From positions 1-24,654 of the forward strand of contig DLRM01000045.1 of the NCBI GenBank assembly GCA_002500505.1: 24,654 nt of DNA. Direction: 5' to 3'. A program made the position numbers and the translations under genes. How positions within the stretch are numbered: the stretch's first letter is position 1; the number at the start of each line of letters is the position of its first letter. The notes beneath the pieces are model-generated. The model saw nothing but the letters and a program-made list of their open reading frames with translations, did no database searches and had not been told where the DNA came from. This DNA is from Planctomycetes bacterium UBA7888. GTDB lineage: Bacteria; Planctomycetota; UBA1135. Below, one piece after another: positions 1-7,300 of the stretch.

Positions 1-1
1 G

Positions 2-82
2 AAGAAGGCCGCTAAGCGCAAAACGACAAAGCGGAAGGCCAAGCGCAAGACCACCAAGAAAAAGGCCGTACGCCGCAAATAG
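2..82 (+). CDS. C-terminal tail of a Lys/Arg-rich protein (5' end outside window)
   Basis: The frame starting at base 2 reads 26 residues to a TAG stop at 80-82. The residues are almost all Lys, Arg, Thr and Ala, with a repeated K-R-K-T-T / K-R-K-A pattern (for example AAKRKTTKRKAKRKTTKK). Such tails occur on histone H1-like bacterial nucleoid proteins, on tailed HU proteins and on some topoisomerase I enzymes; all bind DNA non-specifically through the basic tail. The next gene downstream is an HU homologue, which favours a nucleoid-protein neighbourhood, but the body of the protein is missing. The tail itself is certain as a reading frame; the identity of the protein is not. Confidence 0.55.
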   Translation, partial: KKAAKRKTTKRKAKRKTTKKKAVRRK

Positions 83-137
83 TGAGCGATTTAGGCACTT
101 CTAGGCCAAAAGGCCAAATCAATCCTTGACGGGTTGC

Positions 138-177
138 CAGGTCCTGAGGGAAGATAGGAATCTTTCCTCAGGACCTG
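138..177. terminator. 18-bp hairpin upstream of the HU gene
   Basis: Bases 138-155 pair with 160-177 over 18 consecutive positions with a single G-T pair, closing a 4-base loop at 156-159. It lies between the stop of the upstream gene (82) and the HU start (227). There is no T-run on either side, so it is not a textbook intrinsic terminator. It may end or stabilise the upstream mRNA, or be a structured leader of the HU transcript. A run of nine C follows at 189-197. Confidence 0.5.
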
Positions 178-226
178 AACATTTCCCTCCCCCCCCCAAT
201 TAAGTACCTACCAAAGGACGAACCAG

Positions 227-499
227 ATGAATAAGCGAGAACTAATCGACTATGTTTGTGGAGAACTTGAAACTACGAAGTCTTCCTCAGAAGAGATTGT
301 AAACACCGTCTTCGACGGCATTCAGTACGGTGTCAAGAAAGATGGAACCGTTTCCATTGCAGGCTTCGGCGCCTGGAACAAACGGAAGCGCGCTGCGCGC
401 ATGGGCCGTAACCCACAAACTGGTGAATCCATCAAGATCAAGGCAAGTAAGACTGTTGCTTTCAAGCCAGCCAAGGCCTGGAAAGAAGCCCTGAACTAA
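227..499 (+). CDS. HU-family DNA-binding protein
   Basis: This is a 90-residue protein, the usual HU/IHF length. It matches the family from end to end: an N-terminal helical dimerisation part beginning MNKRELIDYV, the G-F-G core (residues 46-48), and the DNA-bending arm with GRNPQTGE at residues 60-67, where the Pro intercalates between base pairs. The basic C-terminal part ends in FKPAKAWKEALN. HU binds and bends DNA without strong sequence preference and helps compact the nucleoid. The ATG is preceded by AAGGA at 215-219, a good ribosome binding site. A strong intrinsic terminator follows 16 bp after the stop, so the gene is probably monocistronic. The Cys at residue 11 is unusual for HU but not disabling. 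HU versus IHF subunit cannot be separated here. Confidence 0.95.
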   Translation: MNKRELIDYVCGELETTKSSSEEIVNTVFDGIQYGVKKDGTVSIAGFGAWNKRKRAARMGRNPQTGESIKIKASKTVAFKPAKAWKEALN

Positions 500-515
500 G
501 TTCATTTTCTTTCGT

Positions 516-550
516 GGCGACATCCCTATCAGGGGGTGTCGCCTTTTTTT
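516..550 (+). terminator. Intrinsic terminator of the HU gene
   Basis: Bases 516-526 pair with 533-543 (11 bp with two G-T pairs) around a 6-base loop, followed at once by seven T (544-550). The T-run overlaps the stop codon of the convergent metG gene (549-551), so metG is read into the HU terminator. On the minus strand the hairpin has no following T-run, so it looks one-directional. Confidence 0.9.
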
Positions 551-2303
551 ATGCGCCAGTCTTGGAAGCTTTCAAGAGAGCTTCAATTTCCTCTTGAACC
601 TCTTGGTCGTCAATTTTTTTGAAAAGAACTCCAGGTTCACCCAAAGAAAGTCCTGCACTCAAGGTTGCAGGAGGTTGATTCTCTCCCTCATCTCCCCATC
701 TGAGGTCTTTGGTCTCTGCAACGGCGCCCAGCATCACGCGAAGTTTTTGGGCAGAATCAGGGCAGAAGGGGGTTAGTCTTCTGGAGAGGAGTTCCAAATA
801 AGCGATGCAACGTTCTAATACTGTCGCACATTTTTGCATATCGGCTTGATTCTCCGATTTAGCCAATTTCCAAGGAGCATGGTTGTCGAAGAACTGATTC
901 AATGAATCACATCCTGCCATCAAAGCTTGTGCCGATTTTCGGTATTCATTCTTCCCAAGATGGGAGCCGACCGCTCCCCAAGATCTATCCGCCTCTTTGA
1001 GCGAAGGGTCTCCATCGCAAGACGCATCACCAGCGGGGACTTTGCTCTCAAAACGTTTGGCATTAAATTTCAACACTCGGCTCGCAAAGTTGCCTAGTTT
1101 GTCGGCAAGGAGGGAGTTATTGGTTATTTGAAAGCCTTCCCAAGTAAATTCGCTATCCGAAGTCTCTGGGGCAGTCATCAAGAGGTAGAACCTGGCCGCA
1201 TCGGCGGAGTAATTCTCGAAGAATTTCTCATTGTCCAGGTACCAGTTTTCAGAGGTGGAAAACTTGCGACCTTGTAGGTTGTAGAATTCGTTTGCGGGAA
1301 CGGACCAGGGCAAATTGAACTTTCGACCCTCCCAAGAATCCCCTTGTCCAAGCAACATAGAGGGAAAAACGACCATATGGAAGGCAATGTTGTCTTTTCC
1401 AATGAAATGAACAAGCTTGCAATCGGGGTTCTGCCACCAGTCGCGCCAAGATTCTGGATTCCCTTCTTTCTCGGCCCATTCCATGGTTTGCGAGATATAA
1501 CCCACGGGAGCATCAAACCAGACGTAGAGAACTTTGCCTTTTTCATCCGTAATTCCATCAGGAAGGGGGACTCCCCATGGAAGGTCACGAGTGATGGGGC
1601 GTTCTTGAAGGTCTTTAAGCATTGCCTGTACATGTCCATGGACATTGGACTTCCAATCTGCGTGAGGACGCTTGGGATCTTTCCCTGTGTACCAGTCGTC
1701 CAAACCCAATTTCTGAATTTTGGGCAAGTTCAAGTACCAATGTCTGGTTTCTTTGAGAATTGGCTTGGAACCATCAATTAAGCTCGTAGGGTCACCGAGT
1801 CGGTTGGCGTCAATCCAACTTCCACAAGCGGGACATTCGTCCCCCCTTGCTTGCTCGTGCCCGCAATCGGGGCAAGTGCCTTGCAGGTAGCGATCAGGAA
1901 GAAATCGCCCACTTTTTTCTGAAAACCATTGTTCTTCCACCCGGTCATGGACTAGGCCTTCCTTGAGGAGGTTGCTGAAAAATTTTTGTGCGGTTTGGGT
2001 GTGGTGAGGGCACCTTGCGGTTCCACTGAAAATATCGAAACAAATCCCGAAGCGGTCAAAAAGGGCCTTGATTTCGTCATGCCAACGATCCAGATATTCA
2101 CGATAATCGCTTCCCTCCTGTTCGGCAGTTAAGGTAATGGCAACACCGTATTCGTCTGTTCCGCAGACATATAAAACATCATTGCCCGTCATGCGGAGAT
2201 AGCGCACGTAAACATCGGCAGGGAGATAGGCGCCGGCCACATGACCGAAGTGGATGGGGCCATTGGCGTAGGGAAGGGCTGATGTCACCAGGAATTGGGC
2301 CAT
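549..2303 (-). CDS. metG: Methionyl-tRNA synthetase
   Basis: Class I aminoacyl-tRNA synthetase that charges tRNA-Met in the cytoplasm. The chosen ATG at 2303 gives 584 residues starting MAQFLVTSALPYANGPIHFG, exactly at the start of the catalytic fold; a longer in-frame start at 2417 adds 38 residues without family similarity and would overlap the divergent gene. Visible motifs are the HIGH box as HFGH (18-21), a four-cysteine zinc knuckle C144/C147/C157/C160 in the connective peptide, GKDN (302-305) and the KMSKS loop as KFSTS (347-351), followed by the alpha-helical anticodon-binding domain. KFSTS instead of KMSKS is a recognised variant. The C-terminal tRNA-binding EMAP/Trbp111 domain of many MetRS proteins is absent. 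No good Shine-Dalgarno is seen; TATCCT lies 8 nt before the ATG, so a very short leader is possible. Confidence 0.96.
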   Translation of the reverse strand: MAQFLVTSALPYANGPIHFGHVAGAYLPADVYVRYLRMTGNDVLYVCGTDEYGVAITLTAEQEGSDYREYLDRWHDEIKALFDRFGICFDIFSGTARCPHHTQTAQKFFSNLLKEGLVHDRVEEQWFSEKSGRFLPDRYLQGTCPDCGHEQARGDECPACGSWIDANRLGDPTSLIDGSKPILKETRHWYLNLPKIQKLGLDDWYTGKDPKRPHADWKSNVHGHVQAMLKDLQERPITRDLPWGVPLPDGITDEKGKVLYVWFDAPVGYISQTMEWAEKEGNPESWRDWWQNPDCKLVHFIGKDNIAFHMVVFPSMLLGQGDSWEGRKFNLPWSVPANEFYNLQGRKFSTSENWYLDNEKFFENYSADAARFYLLMTAPETSDSEFTWEGFQITNNSLLADKLGNFASRVLKFNAKRFESKVPAGDASCDGDPSLKEADRSWGAVGSHLGKNEYRKSAQALMAGCDSLNQFFDNHAPWKLAKSENQADMQKCATVLERCIAYLELLSRRLTPFCPDSAQKLRVMLGAVAETKDLRWGDEGENQPPATLSAGLSLGEPGVLFKKIDDQEVQEEIEALLKASKTGA

Positions 2304-2334
2304 ACGGGCACAGGATACGGTCGCCGCTATCTTT

Positions 2335-2348
2335 CCCCTTCGAAGGGG
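2335..2348. promoter_or_regulatory. 14-bp perfect palindrome in the metG/gcd divergent region
   Basis: CCCCTTCGAAGGGG is fully self-complementary and sits in the 112-bp gap between the divergent starts of metG (2303) and the acyl-CoA dehydrogenase (2416). Its position suits an operator for either gene, but there is only one copy and no known regulator can be named from sequence alone. Confidence 0.3.
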
Positions 2349-2415
2349 GGAGCCTAAAGTGTGAGTGGCTTGCACCCAATACCCCCCAACATTTGGCTGG
2401 GAGCTGCCCCATCCC

Positions 2416-3594
2416 ATGGCAAGTTTTACTGAACTCGATTTCTACAACCTCTCGAGCCTGCTCGCCGAGGACGATCTCATGGTCCGAGACATGGTGCGTT
2501 CCTACTGCACCGACAAACTCATGCCTATCGTGGCAGAGCATTGGGAGGCTGGGACCTTTCCAACGCCTGTCATTAAGGAGATGGGCGAACTCGGACTGCT
2601 TGGCCCCTCTGTTGCCGAGGAATATGGCGGCGCAGGGATGAGTGCCATTCAATACGGAATCATTTGTCAAGAAATTGAGCGTGTGGATTCGGGCTTGCGT
2701 TCTTTCAATTCAGTTCAGGGCTCGTTGGTGATGTACCCTGTCGAAGCCTTTGGTTCGGAGGAGCAAAAGAAAGAATGGCTCCCAAAACTGGCCTCTGGTG
2801 ACGCTGTGGGTTGCTTTGGTCTTACAGAACCTGACTTTGGTTCCGACCCGGCAGGGATGCGAACTCGGTGCCGCCGCGACGGCGACGATTGGATTTTGGA
2901 TGGGCAGAAAATGTGGATTACGAATGGCAGCATGGCCGATATGGCCATCGTTTGGGCAAAAGATGACGAAGGTATTGTTCAGGGTTTCATTGTCGAAACC
3001 GAACGGGAAGGTTTCAGCGCCCCGGAACAGAAGCACAAATGGTCCCTGCGTTGTAGCGTCACTAGCGAATTGGTTATGGAAGGTGTTCGGGTTCCTGAAG
3101 TCAACCGCCTTCCGAACACTTCACACATGAAATCGCCTTTAAGTTGCCTGACTCAAGCTCGTTATGGCATTGCTTGGGGAGCTGTTGGCGCTATGCAAGC
3201 CTGCTTTGACGAAGCCCTCCGTTACACCCAAGAGAGGAAAATCTACGATAAACCCCTTGCCGGTTTTCAATTAACGGCGGACAAGTTGGCCGAGATTGCG
3301 ACTGAAATCACCAAGGCTCAATTACTGGCTTTCCGACTTGGGCAAATGAAGGATGCGGGGACCATGTCACCAAAGCATGTTTCTATGGCCAAGCGAAACA
3401 ATGTGGCCAAAGCACTTGAAATTGCCCACACTTGCCGCACCCTGTTGGGAGCAAACGGAATTACTCTTGAGTATCAAGCCGGCCGCCATATGTGCAACCT
3501 TGAGACAGTTTTGACCTACGAGGGAACGCACGAAATCCACTCCTTGATTCTCGGGCACGCCCTTTCGGGAGTTGCTCCCTACGGAGACCGCTAG
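2416..3594 (+). CDS. Glutaryl-CoA dehydrogenase (acyl-CoA dehydrogenase family)
   Basis: FAD enzyme predicted to oxidise and decarboxylate glutaryl-CoA to crotonyl-CoA and CO2, passing electrons to ETF. The ATG at 2416 gives 392 residues, normal for the family; an ATG at 2365 adds 17 unconserved residues. The sequence follows human GCDH closely: ERVDSGLRSFNSVQGSLVM (88-106) holds the glutarate-binding Arg95 and Ser96, FGLTEPDFGSDP (134-145) is the flavin region, and TYEGTHEIH (367-375) holds the catalytic base Glu369. From memory of the family, Tyr368 and Glu88 correspond to residues linked with the decarboxylating type. It heads an operon; the next start is 2 nt after its stop. In this setting it fits the last step of benzoyl-CoA breakdown. 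A related cyclohexenoyl- or pimeloyl-CoA dehydrogenase is a weaker alternative. Confidence 0.88.
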   Translation: MASFTELDFYNLSSLLAEDDLMVRDMVRSYCTDKLMPIVAEHWEAGTFPTPVIKEMGELGLLGPSVAEEYGGAGMSAIQYGIICQEIERVDSGLRSFNSVQGSLVMYPVEAFGSEEQKKEWLPKLASGDAVGCFGLTEPDFGSDPAGMRTRCRRDGDDWILDGQKMWITNGSMADMAIVWAKDDEGIVQGFIVETEREGFSAPEQKHKWSLRCSVTSELVMEGVRVPEVNRLPNTSHMKSPLSCLTQARYGIAWGAVGAMQACFDEALRYTQERKIYDKPLAGFQLTADKLAEIATEITKAQLLAFRLGQMKDAGTMSPKHVSMAKRNNVAKALEIAHTCRTLLGANGITLEYQAGRHMCNLETVLTYEGTHEIHSLILGHALSGVAPYGDR

Positions 3595-3596
3595 CA

Positions 3597-4655
3597 GTGA
3601 CTGATTTCTATCGCTGGTTAATGCACGCTCCCGGCCAACCGATGGTCAAAGAGGAGGGGACTGTACCTGAGCCTGCTGCGGGTGAAGTTCGTGTCAAAAT
3701 CGCAGGTTGCGGTGTTTGTCACACGGATATCGGTTTTCACACCGAGGGTGGTGTTCGAACCAATCATGAATTACCCTTGGCTCTGGGGCATGAAATCTCT
3801 GGAACTGTCGAGGCCTGCGGTGAAGGGTCTGAAGAATGGGCAGGAAAACCAGTTGTCGTGCCTGCCGTGTTGCCATGCGGGGATTGCGAGCTTTGTCAGG
3901 CTGGTTGCGAAACCTCTTGCCGCCAACAAAAAATGCCGGGCAATGATTTTCATGGTGGATTTTCAACCCACATCATTCTTTCTTCTCGTTGGCTGGTAGA
4001 CGCAAGTGGACTGCCTGAAGACCTGGACTTGGCCGATGTCTCCGTGCTTGCGGACGCTATCTCGACTCCCTATCAGGCCTGTGTTCGTGCCGAAGTTTCC
4101 GACGGGGACTGCATGGTCATTATTGGCGCAGGTGGAGTTGGTTCCTTTGGTATTCAAATCGCCCGCGCCATGGGAGCCAGGGTGATTGCTGTAGATATTG
4201 ATGACAGCAAACTGGAGCGTTCTTTGGAATATGGAGCGATTGCCACAGTGAATACGCATGGCATGGATACGAAGGAGTCAAGAAAAGCTGTCCAAATGGC
4301 CTGCAAAGCTCAATCCTTCCCGCGAGTCAAACTCAAGGTTTTAGAAATGAGCGGAACCGTTCCCGGCCAGGAGCTTGCCTGGAGCCTCATGAGCTTTTCA
4401 GGCGTTGTTGGCATTGTTGGCTTTACACTGAAGCGTGTTGAGGTTCGCCTTTCCAACCTGATGGCCTTCGACGCTCGAGCTTTTGGTAATTGGGGTTGCA
4501 GACCCCAGCTCTACACTCCGGCCTTGGACATGATCCGTAATGGGGAAATCCAGGTCCTTCCTTTCATCAAGCACTACCCGATGGATGAAATCAACGAAGT
4601 GCTCGACGGTGTTCGGAGCCATAAAATTGGTAATCGGCCCGTCCTCATCCCCTGA
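3597..4655 (+). CDS. had: 6-hydroxycyclohex-1-ene-1-carbonyl-CoA dehydrogenase
   Basis: Zinc-type medium-chain alcohol dehydrogenase, 352 residues from a GTG start 2 nt after the preceding stop. It should oxidise 6-hydroxycyclohex-1-ene-1-carbonyl-CoA to the 6-oxo compound with NAD+. Catalytic zinc ligands are in CGVCHTD (Cys38) and GHE (His65, Glu66); structural zinc cysteines are C94, C97, C100 and C104. The Rossmann loop is GAGGVG (177-182) with an acidic Asp200 at the end of the next strand, consistent with NAD. Many MDR enzymes share these features; the specific call rests on full-length resemblance to the Had family (N-terminal YRWLM, KMPGNDFHGGF, and GNWGCRPQLYTPALDMI near the C-terminus) and on the oah and dch genes directly downstream. 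Equivalent genes elsewhere are bamQ and bzdX. Confidence 0.9.
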   Translation: MTDFYRWLMHAPGQPMVKEEGTVPEPAAGEVRVKIAGCGVCHTDIGFHTEGGVRTNHELPLALGHEISGTVEACGEGSEEWAGKPVVVPAVLPCGDCELCQAGCETSCRQQKMPGNDFHGGFSTHIILSSRWLVDASGLPEDLDLADVSVLADAISTPYQACVRAEVSDGDCMVIIGAGGVGSFGIQIARAMGARVIAVDIDDSKLERSLEYGAIATVNTHGMDTKESRKAVQMACKAQSFPRVKLKVLEMSGTVPGQELAWSLMSFSGVVGIVGFTLKRVEVRLSNLMAFDARAFGNWGCRPQLYTPALDMIRNGEIQVLPFIKHYPMDEINEVLDGVRSHKIGNRPVLIP

Positions 4656-4674
4656 AGCGCACAAATAACTTCTC

Positions 4675-5805
4675 ATGAGCAAACTCCTCGATAGCGAAGA
4701 ACTTTTCGCCGACCACGAACTTGCCCCCGATTACGAGTTCACTCAAATTCAATACGAACTGCGACCTTTGATTCTGCCCAATGGAGAGCAGGTCGATGAT
4801 TTGTTTAATGCTTGGATTTGGCTGGACAACCCTAAGCAGTTCAATTCTTACACCACCCGGGCAATGTCGGAGTTGATTTTGGCCCTTCGTAAGGCATCCA
4901 ATGACCCCAAGGTCCAGTGTGTGGTCTTTACTGCCGTTGGCGACCGAGCCTTCTGCACGGGCGGGAATACTGCCGAATACAGCGAGCACTACTCGGGTCG
5001 CCCGGATGAATATCGACGTTACATGCGGTTGTTCAACGATGGTGTCTCCGCTCTCATGGAGTGTGATAAGCCAGTGGTTAACCGTGTAAATGGAATGCGG
5101 ATTGGTGGTGGTCAAGAGATTGGGATGGCTTGTGATTTCACAATTGCTGCAGATACCGCTCGATTTGGTCAAGCTGGTCCCAAGCATGGTTCTTCTCCAG
5201 TTGGAGGTTCAACCGACTTTCTCCCAGTCTTTGTGGGATTTGCAAAGGCCGTGGAAAGTTGCACGGTTTGCGAGCAATGGAGTGCGCATTACGCTCTTCA
5301 TATCGGTCTTATCAATGGCATTGCTCCTGTCTTGAAAGTGGACGGAAAGTTTATTTCGAATCCAATGGTTGAAACCGAATTCAAGACAGATGAGTTTGGC
5401 CGTTCTTTGTACGGCGGGGCCAAAACAGGCGAGGAACTCACGTCCGGTAAAACGACATTCAAGTCGGCTGAAGTCGACCTGAGTCTCCTCGACCAGGAAG
5501 TTAATCTCTTATGCGGCAAACTGGCTCAAACCATGCCGGATTGCACGACCTTTACTTTGGAGCAGCTACGGAAGCACAAACTTCAACATTGGGACAAGAA
5601 TCGCGAGACTAACCGAGCTTGGTTGGGCCTTAATATGATGACTGAAGGACGTATGGGGTTTCGGACCTTCCATCGCGCGCCCCGAGAAGAACGGGAAACT
5701 GACTTCATCGAAATGCGTCGCGCCCTTGCTGAGGGTGTCCGTTACGGCGACAAGCTTTCTGAACGGGCTGCACCGCATGCAGTCAATCGTGAGAATGAAG
5801 AATGA
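4675..5805 (+). CDS. oah: 6-oxocyclohex-1-ene-1-carbonyl-CoA hydrolase (ring opening)
   Basis: Crotonase-fold hydrolase of 376 residues that adds water to 6-oxocyclohex-1-ene-1-carbonyl-CoA and cleaves the ring to 3-hydroxypimeloyl-CoA. It is also known as BamA and is used as a marker for anaerobic aromatic degradation. Visible are the oxyanion-hole segment FCTGGN (93-98), RIGGGQEIG (142-150) and the family-typical GPKHGSSPVGGSTDFLP (168-184), which sets BamA apart from ordinary enoyl-CoA hydratases. The unusual N-terminal extension (about 45 residues before the first crotonase strand) and the long C-terminal part ending near residue 376 also fit the family length. The ATG at 4675 lies 19 nt after the had stop with no clear Shine-Dalgarno. 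The last codons overlap the next start as ATGA. Confidence 0.93.
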   Translation: MSKLLDSEELFADHELAPDYEFTQIQYELRPLILPNGEQVDDLFNAWIWLDNPKQFNSYTTRAMSELILALRKASNDPKVQCVVFTAVGDRAFCTGGNTAEYSEHYSGRPDEYRRYMRLFNDGVSALMECDKPVVNRVNGMRIGGGQEIGMACDFTIAADTARFGQAGPKHGSSPVGGSTDFLPVFVGFAKAVESCTVCEQWSAHYALHIGLINGIAPVLKVDGKFISNPMVETEFKTDEFGRSLYGGAKTGEELTSGKTTFKSAEVDLSLLDQEVNLLCGKLAQTMPDCTTFTLEQLRKHKLQHWDKNRETNRAWLGLNMMTEGRMGFRTFHRAPREERETDFIEMRRALAEGVRYGDKLSERAAPHAVNRENEE

Positions 5806-6584
5806 CCACAACTACAAAAATTGAACGGAAGGACCTCTGTGATGGCATGATTGCTGTTTTCGAGCTGGGACCAGCCCCGGCCAATATTGTCGATCGCAAT
5901 CTTGTTGCAGAACTGGGAGATGCTTTGACTGAAGTCGCCAGCGAGAAGGATCTCAAGCTGGTTGTAATTAAAGGAGCCGGCGACCACTTTAGTTATGGCG
6001 CAAGCGTGGAAGAGCACACTCCCGGTCAAGTCGGCGAAATGCTGTCCGAGTTCCATGCCTTCCTCAAGAAAGTCAACGACCTTAACTTGCCACCTGTTGT
6101 TGCGGCTATTGATGGCCGTTGCTTTGGTGGGGGGTTTGAAGTTGCTCTGGCTTGCGATGTGATTGCTGTCGGTGCAAATGCGCAGTTGGGCTGCCCCGAG
6201 ATTAAGCTTGGCGTTTTCCCACCAGCCGGTGCCGCACTCCTTCCTTTGCGAATCTCCGCGGGGCGCGCTTCCACAATGTTGACTACCGGCGCCATCGTCG
6301 CTGGAGTCGAAGCTGCCGGATTAGGGATCGCTGATCTGGACATCCCAGATGGCGATCTTATGGAGGGCATCCAGAAATGGGCTGAGGCCAACATCATTCC
6401 TGCATCCGCTTCTTCTTTGCGCTACGCTCGACGAGCTTCTCGTTGGCCCTGGACTGATGCATTCAACCGCGTTCTTCCTGACCTGGAAGCACGCTATTTG
6501 GGAGCTCTTCAAGACACTAAAGACGCTCATGAAGGGATACAGGCTTTCTTGGAGAAGCGAGCTCCTGAATGGACGAACGAGTGA
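5802..6584 (+). CDS. dch: Cyclohexa-1,5-diene-1-carbonyl-CoA hydratase
   Basis: Crotonase-family hydratase of 260 residues that adds water to cyclohexa-1,5-diene-1-carbonyl-CoA, the product of benzoyl-CoA reductase, to give 6-hydroxycyclohex-1-ene-1-carbonyl-CoA. Key segments are FSYGASVEEH (63-72), GRCFGGGFEVALACD (105-119) for the oxyanion hole, and CPEIKLGVFPPAGAALLP (131-148), which contains the acidic residue region typical of hydratases and the PPAGA signature I associate with Dch/BamR/BzdW. Its start overlaps the oah stop by 4 bp (ATGA), implying translational coupling, and its stop lies inside the next gene. The family is close to generic enoyl-CoA hydratases; position between oah and a hydroxyacyl dehydrogenase makes Dch by far the best reading. 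Confidence 0.9.
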   Translation: MTTTTKIERKDLCDGMIAVFELGPAPANIVDRNLVAELGDALTEVASEKDLKLVVIKGAGDHFSYGASVEEHTPGQVGEMLSEFHAFLKKVNDLNLPPVVAAIDGRCFGGGFEVALACDVIAVGANAQLGCPEIKLGVFPPAGAALLPLRISAGRASTMLTTGAIVAGVEAAGLGIADLDIPDGDLMEGIQKWAEANIIPASASSLRYARRASRWPWTDAFNRVLPDLEARYLGALQDTKDAHEGIQAFLEKRAPEWTNE

Positions 6585-7300
6585 GGTTAGCCCTCGTTAC
6601 TGGCGGCGCAGGGGGCATTGGTGCTGCTGTGGTGCGCGAACTCCACGCCGCCGGTCACTCGGTCGTTTTTACACATTTGGGGCAAGCTGAAGAGGCCAAT
6701 GCCCTTTTGCAGGAGCTAGAGAAGGCTGATGGCGGGCCAGTGTTTGCTTTGGAAAGTGATACCGCTTCCGAAGAATCCGTGGCTTCTTTGCACGCAGAGC
6801 ACCACCCGGACATTTTGGTTCACTGTGCAGGCATTGCTCGAGATCGGGCCATATGGAAACAGGATGCTTCGGATTGGGATGCGGTCCTGGGCGTCAATCT
6901 TCGTGGTGCTTGGCTTCAGGCTCGTGCTGCGGCTCCCCATATGCGAGCCTCTGGATGGGGCCGAGTTATTTTGATTGGTAGCATCAATGGGACTCGCGGT
7001 AAGTTTGGGCAAACTGCTTATGCCTCAAGTAAAGCGGGCTTGCATGGCTTGGCCAAGAGTCTCGCCAAAGAGCTGGGCCCTAAAGGCGTCACGGTCAATG
7101 TCGTGGAGCCTGGGTGGATTGAAACTCCGATGACCGCCGCTGTTCCACAAGAGCATCAAGATGCCGCTAGGGCTGAAACCGTTTCTGGTCGTCTTGGCAA
7201 GCCAAGTGACATTGCTTCCACCGTGGTTTTTCTAGCCAGCGAAGCCGCAAGCCACATTACAGGGAACACCCTACGAGTGGACGGCGGGCAAAGCCTCTAA
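6569..7300 (+). CDS. SDR-family oxidoreductase, candidate 3-hydroxypimeloyl-CoA dehydrogenase
   Basis: Short-chain dehydrogenase of 243 residues in the FabG/acetoacetyl-CoA reductase group. It has the cofactor loop TGGAGGIG (11-18), HCAGIARD (85-92, in place of NNAG), the catalytic Ser138, Tyr151 and Lys155 (YASSK), and the C-terminal VDGGQSL. The ATG at 6569 overlaps dch by 16 bp; an in-frame GTG at 6581 would give the tighter GTGA overlap seen at other junctions here, so the exact start is open. Family members interconvert 3-hydroxy- and 3-oxoacyl thioesters. Being last in the gcd-had-oah-dch operon, the natural substrate is 3-hydroxypimeloyl-CoA, the product of Oah, giving 3-oxopimeloyl-CoA for thiolysis. 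This is inference; a fatty-acid synthesis FabG role cannot be excluded. Confidence 0.85.
   Translation: MDERVRLALVTGGAGGIGAAVVRELHAAGHSVVFTHLGQAEEANALLQELEKADGGPVFALESDTASEESVASLHAEHHPDILVHCAGIARDRAIWKQDASDWDAVLGVNLRGAWLQARAAAPHMRASGWGRVILIGSINGTRGKFGQTAYASSKAGLHGLAKSLAKELGPKGVTVNVVEPGWIETPMTAAVPQEHQDAARAETVSGRLGKPSDIASTVVFLASEAASHITGNTLRVDGGQSL

Noticed and set aside
101..115. AGGCCAAAAGGCC small inverted repeat after the first gene
   Set aside because: Only a 4-5 bp stem without a T-run; too weak to call a terminator.
1178..1645. 155-residue minus-strand open frame and 145-residue plus-strand frame within metG
   Set aside because: Overlap the catalytic core of MetRS; no protein-like composition or family match.
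2304..2417. Longer metG start at 2417 adding 38 residues
   Set aside because: The added residues show no family similarity and cover the divergent promoter region; MAQFLVTSALPYANG is the expected N-terminus.
3597..4655. Generic alcohol/formaldehyde dehydrogenase for the had gene
   Set aside because: Zinc motifs are shared, but the C-terminal half and adjacency to oah and dch point to the Had family.
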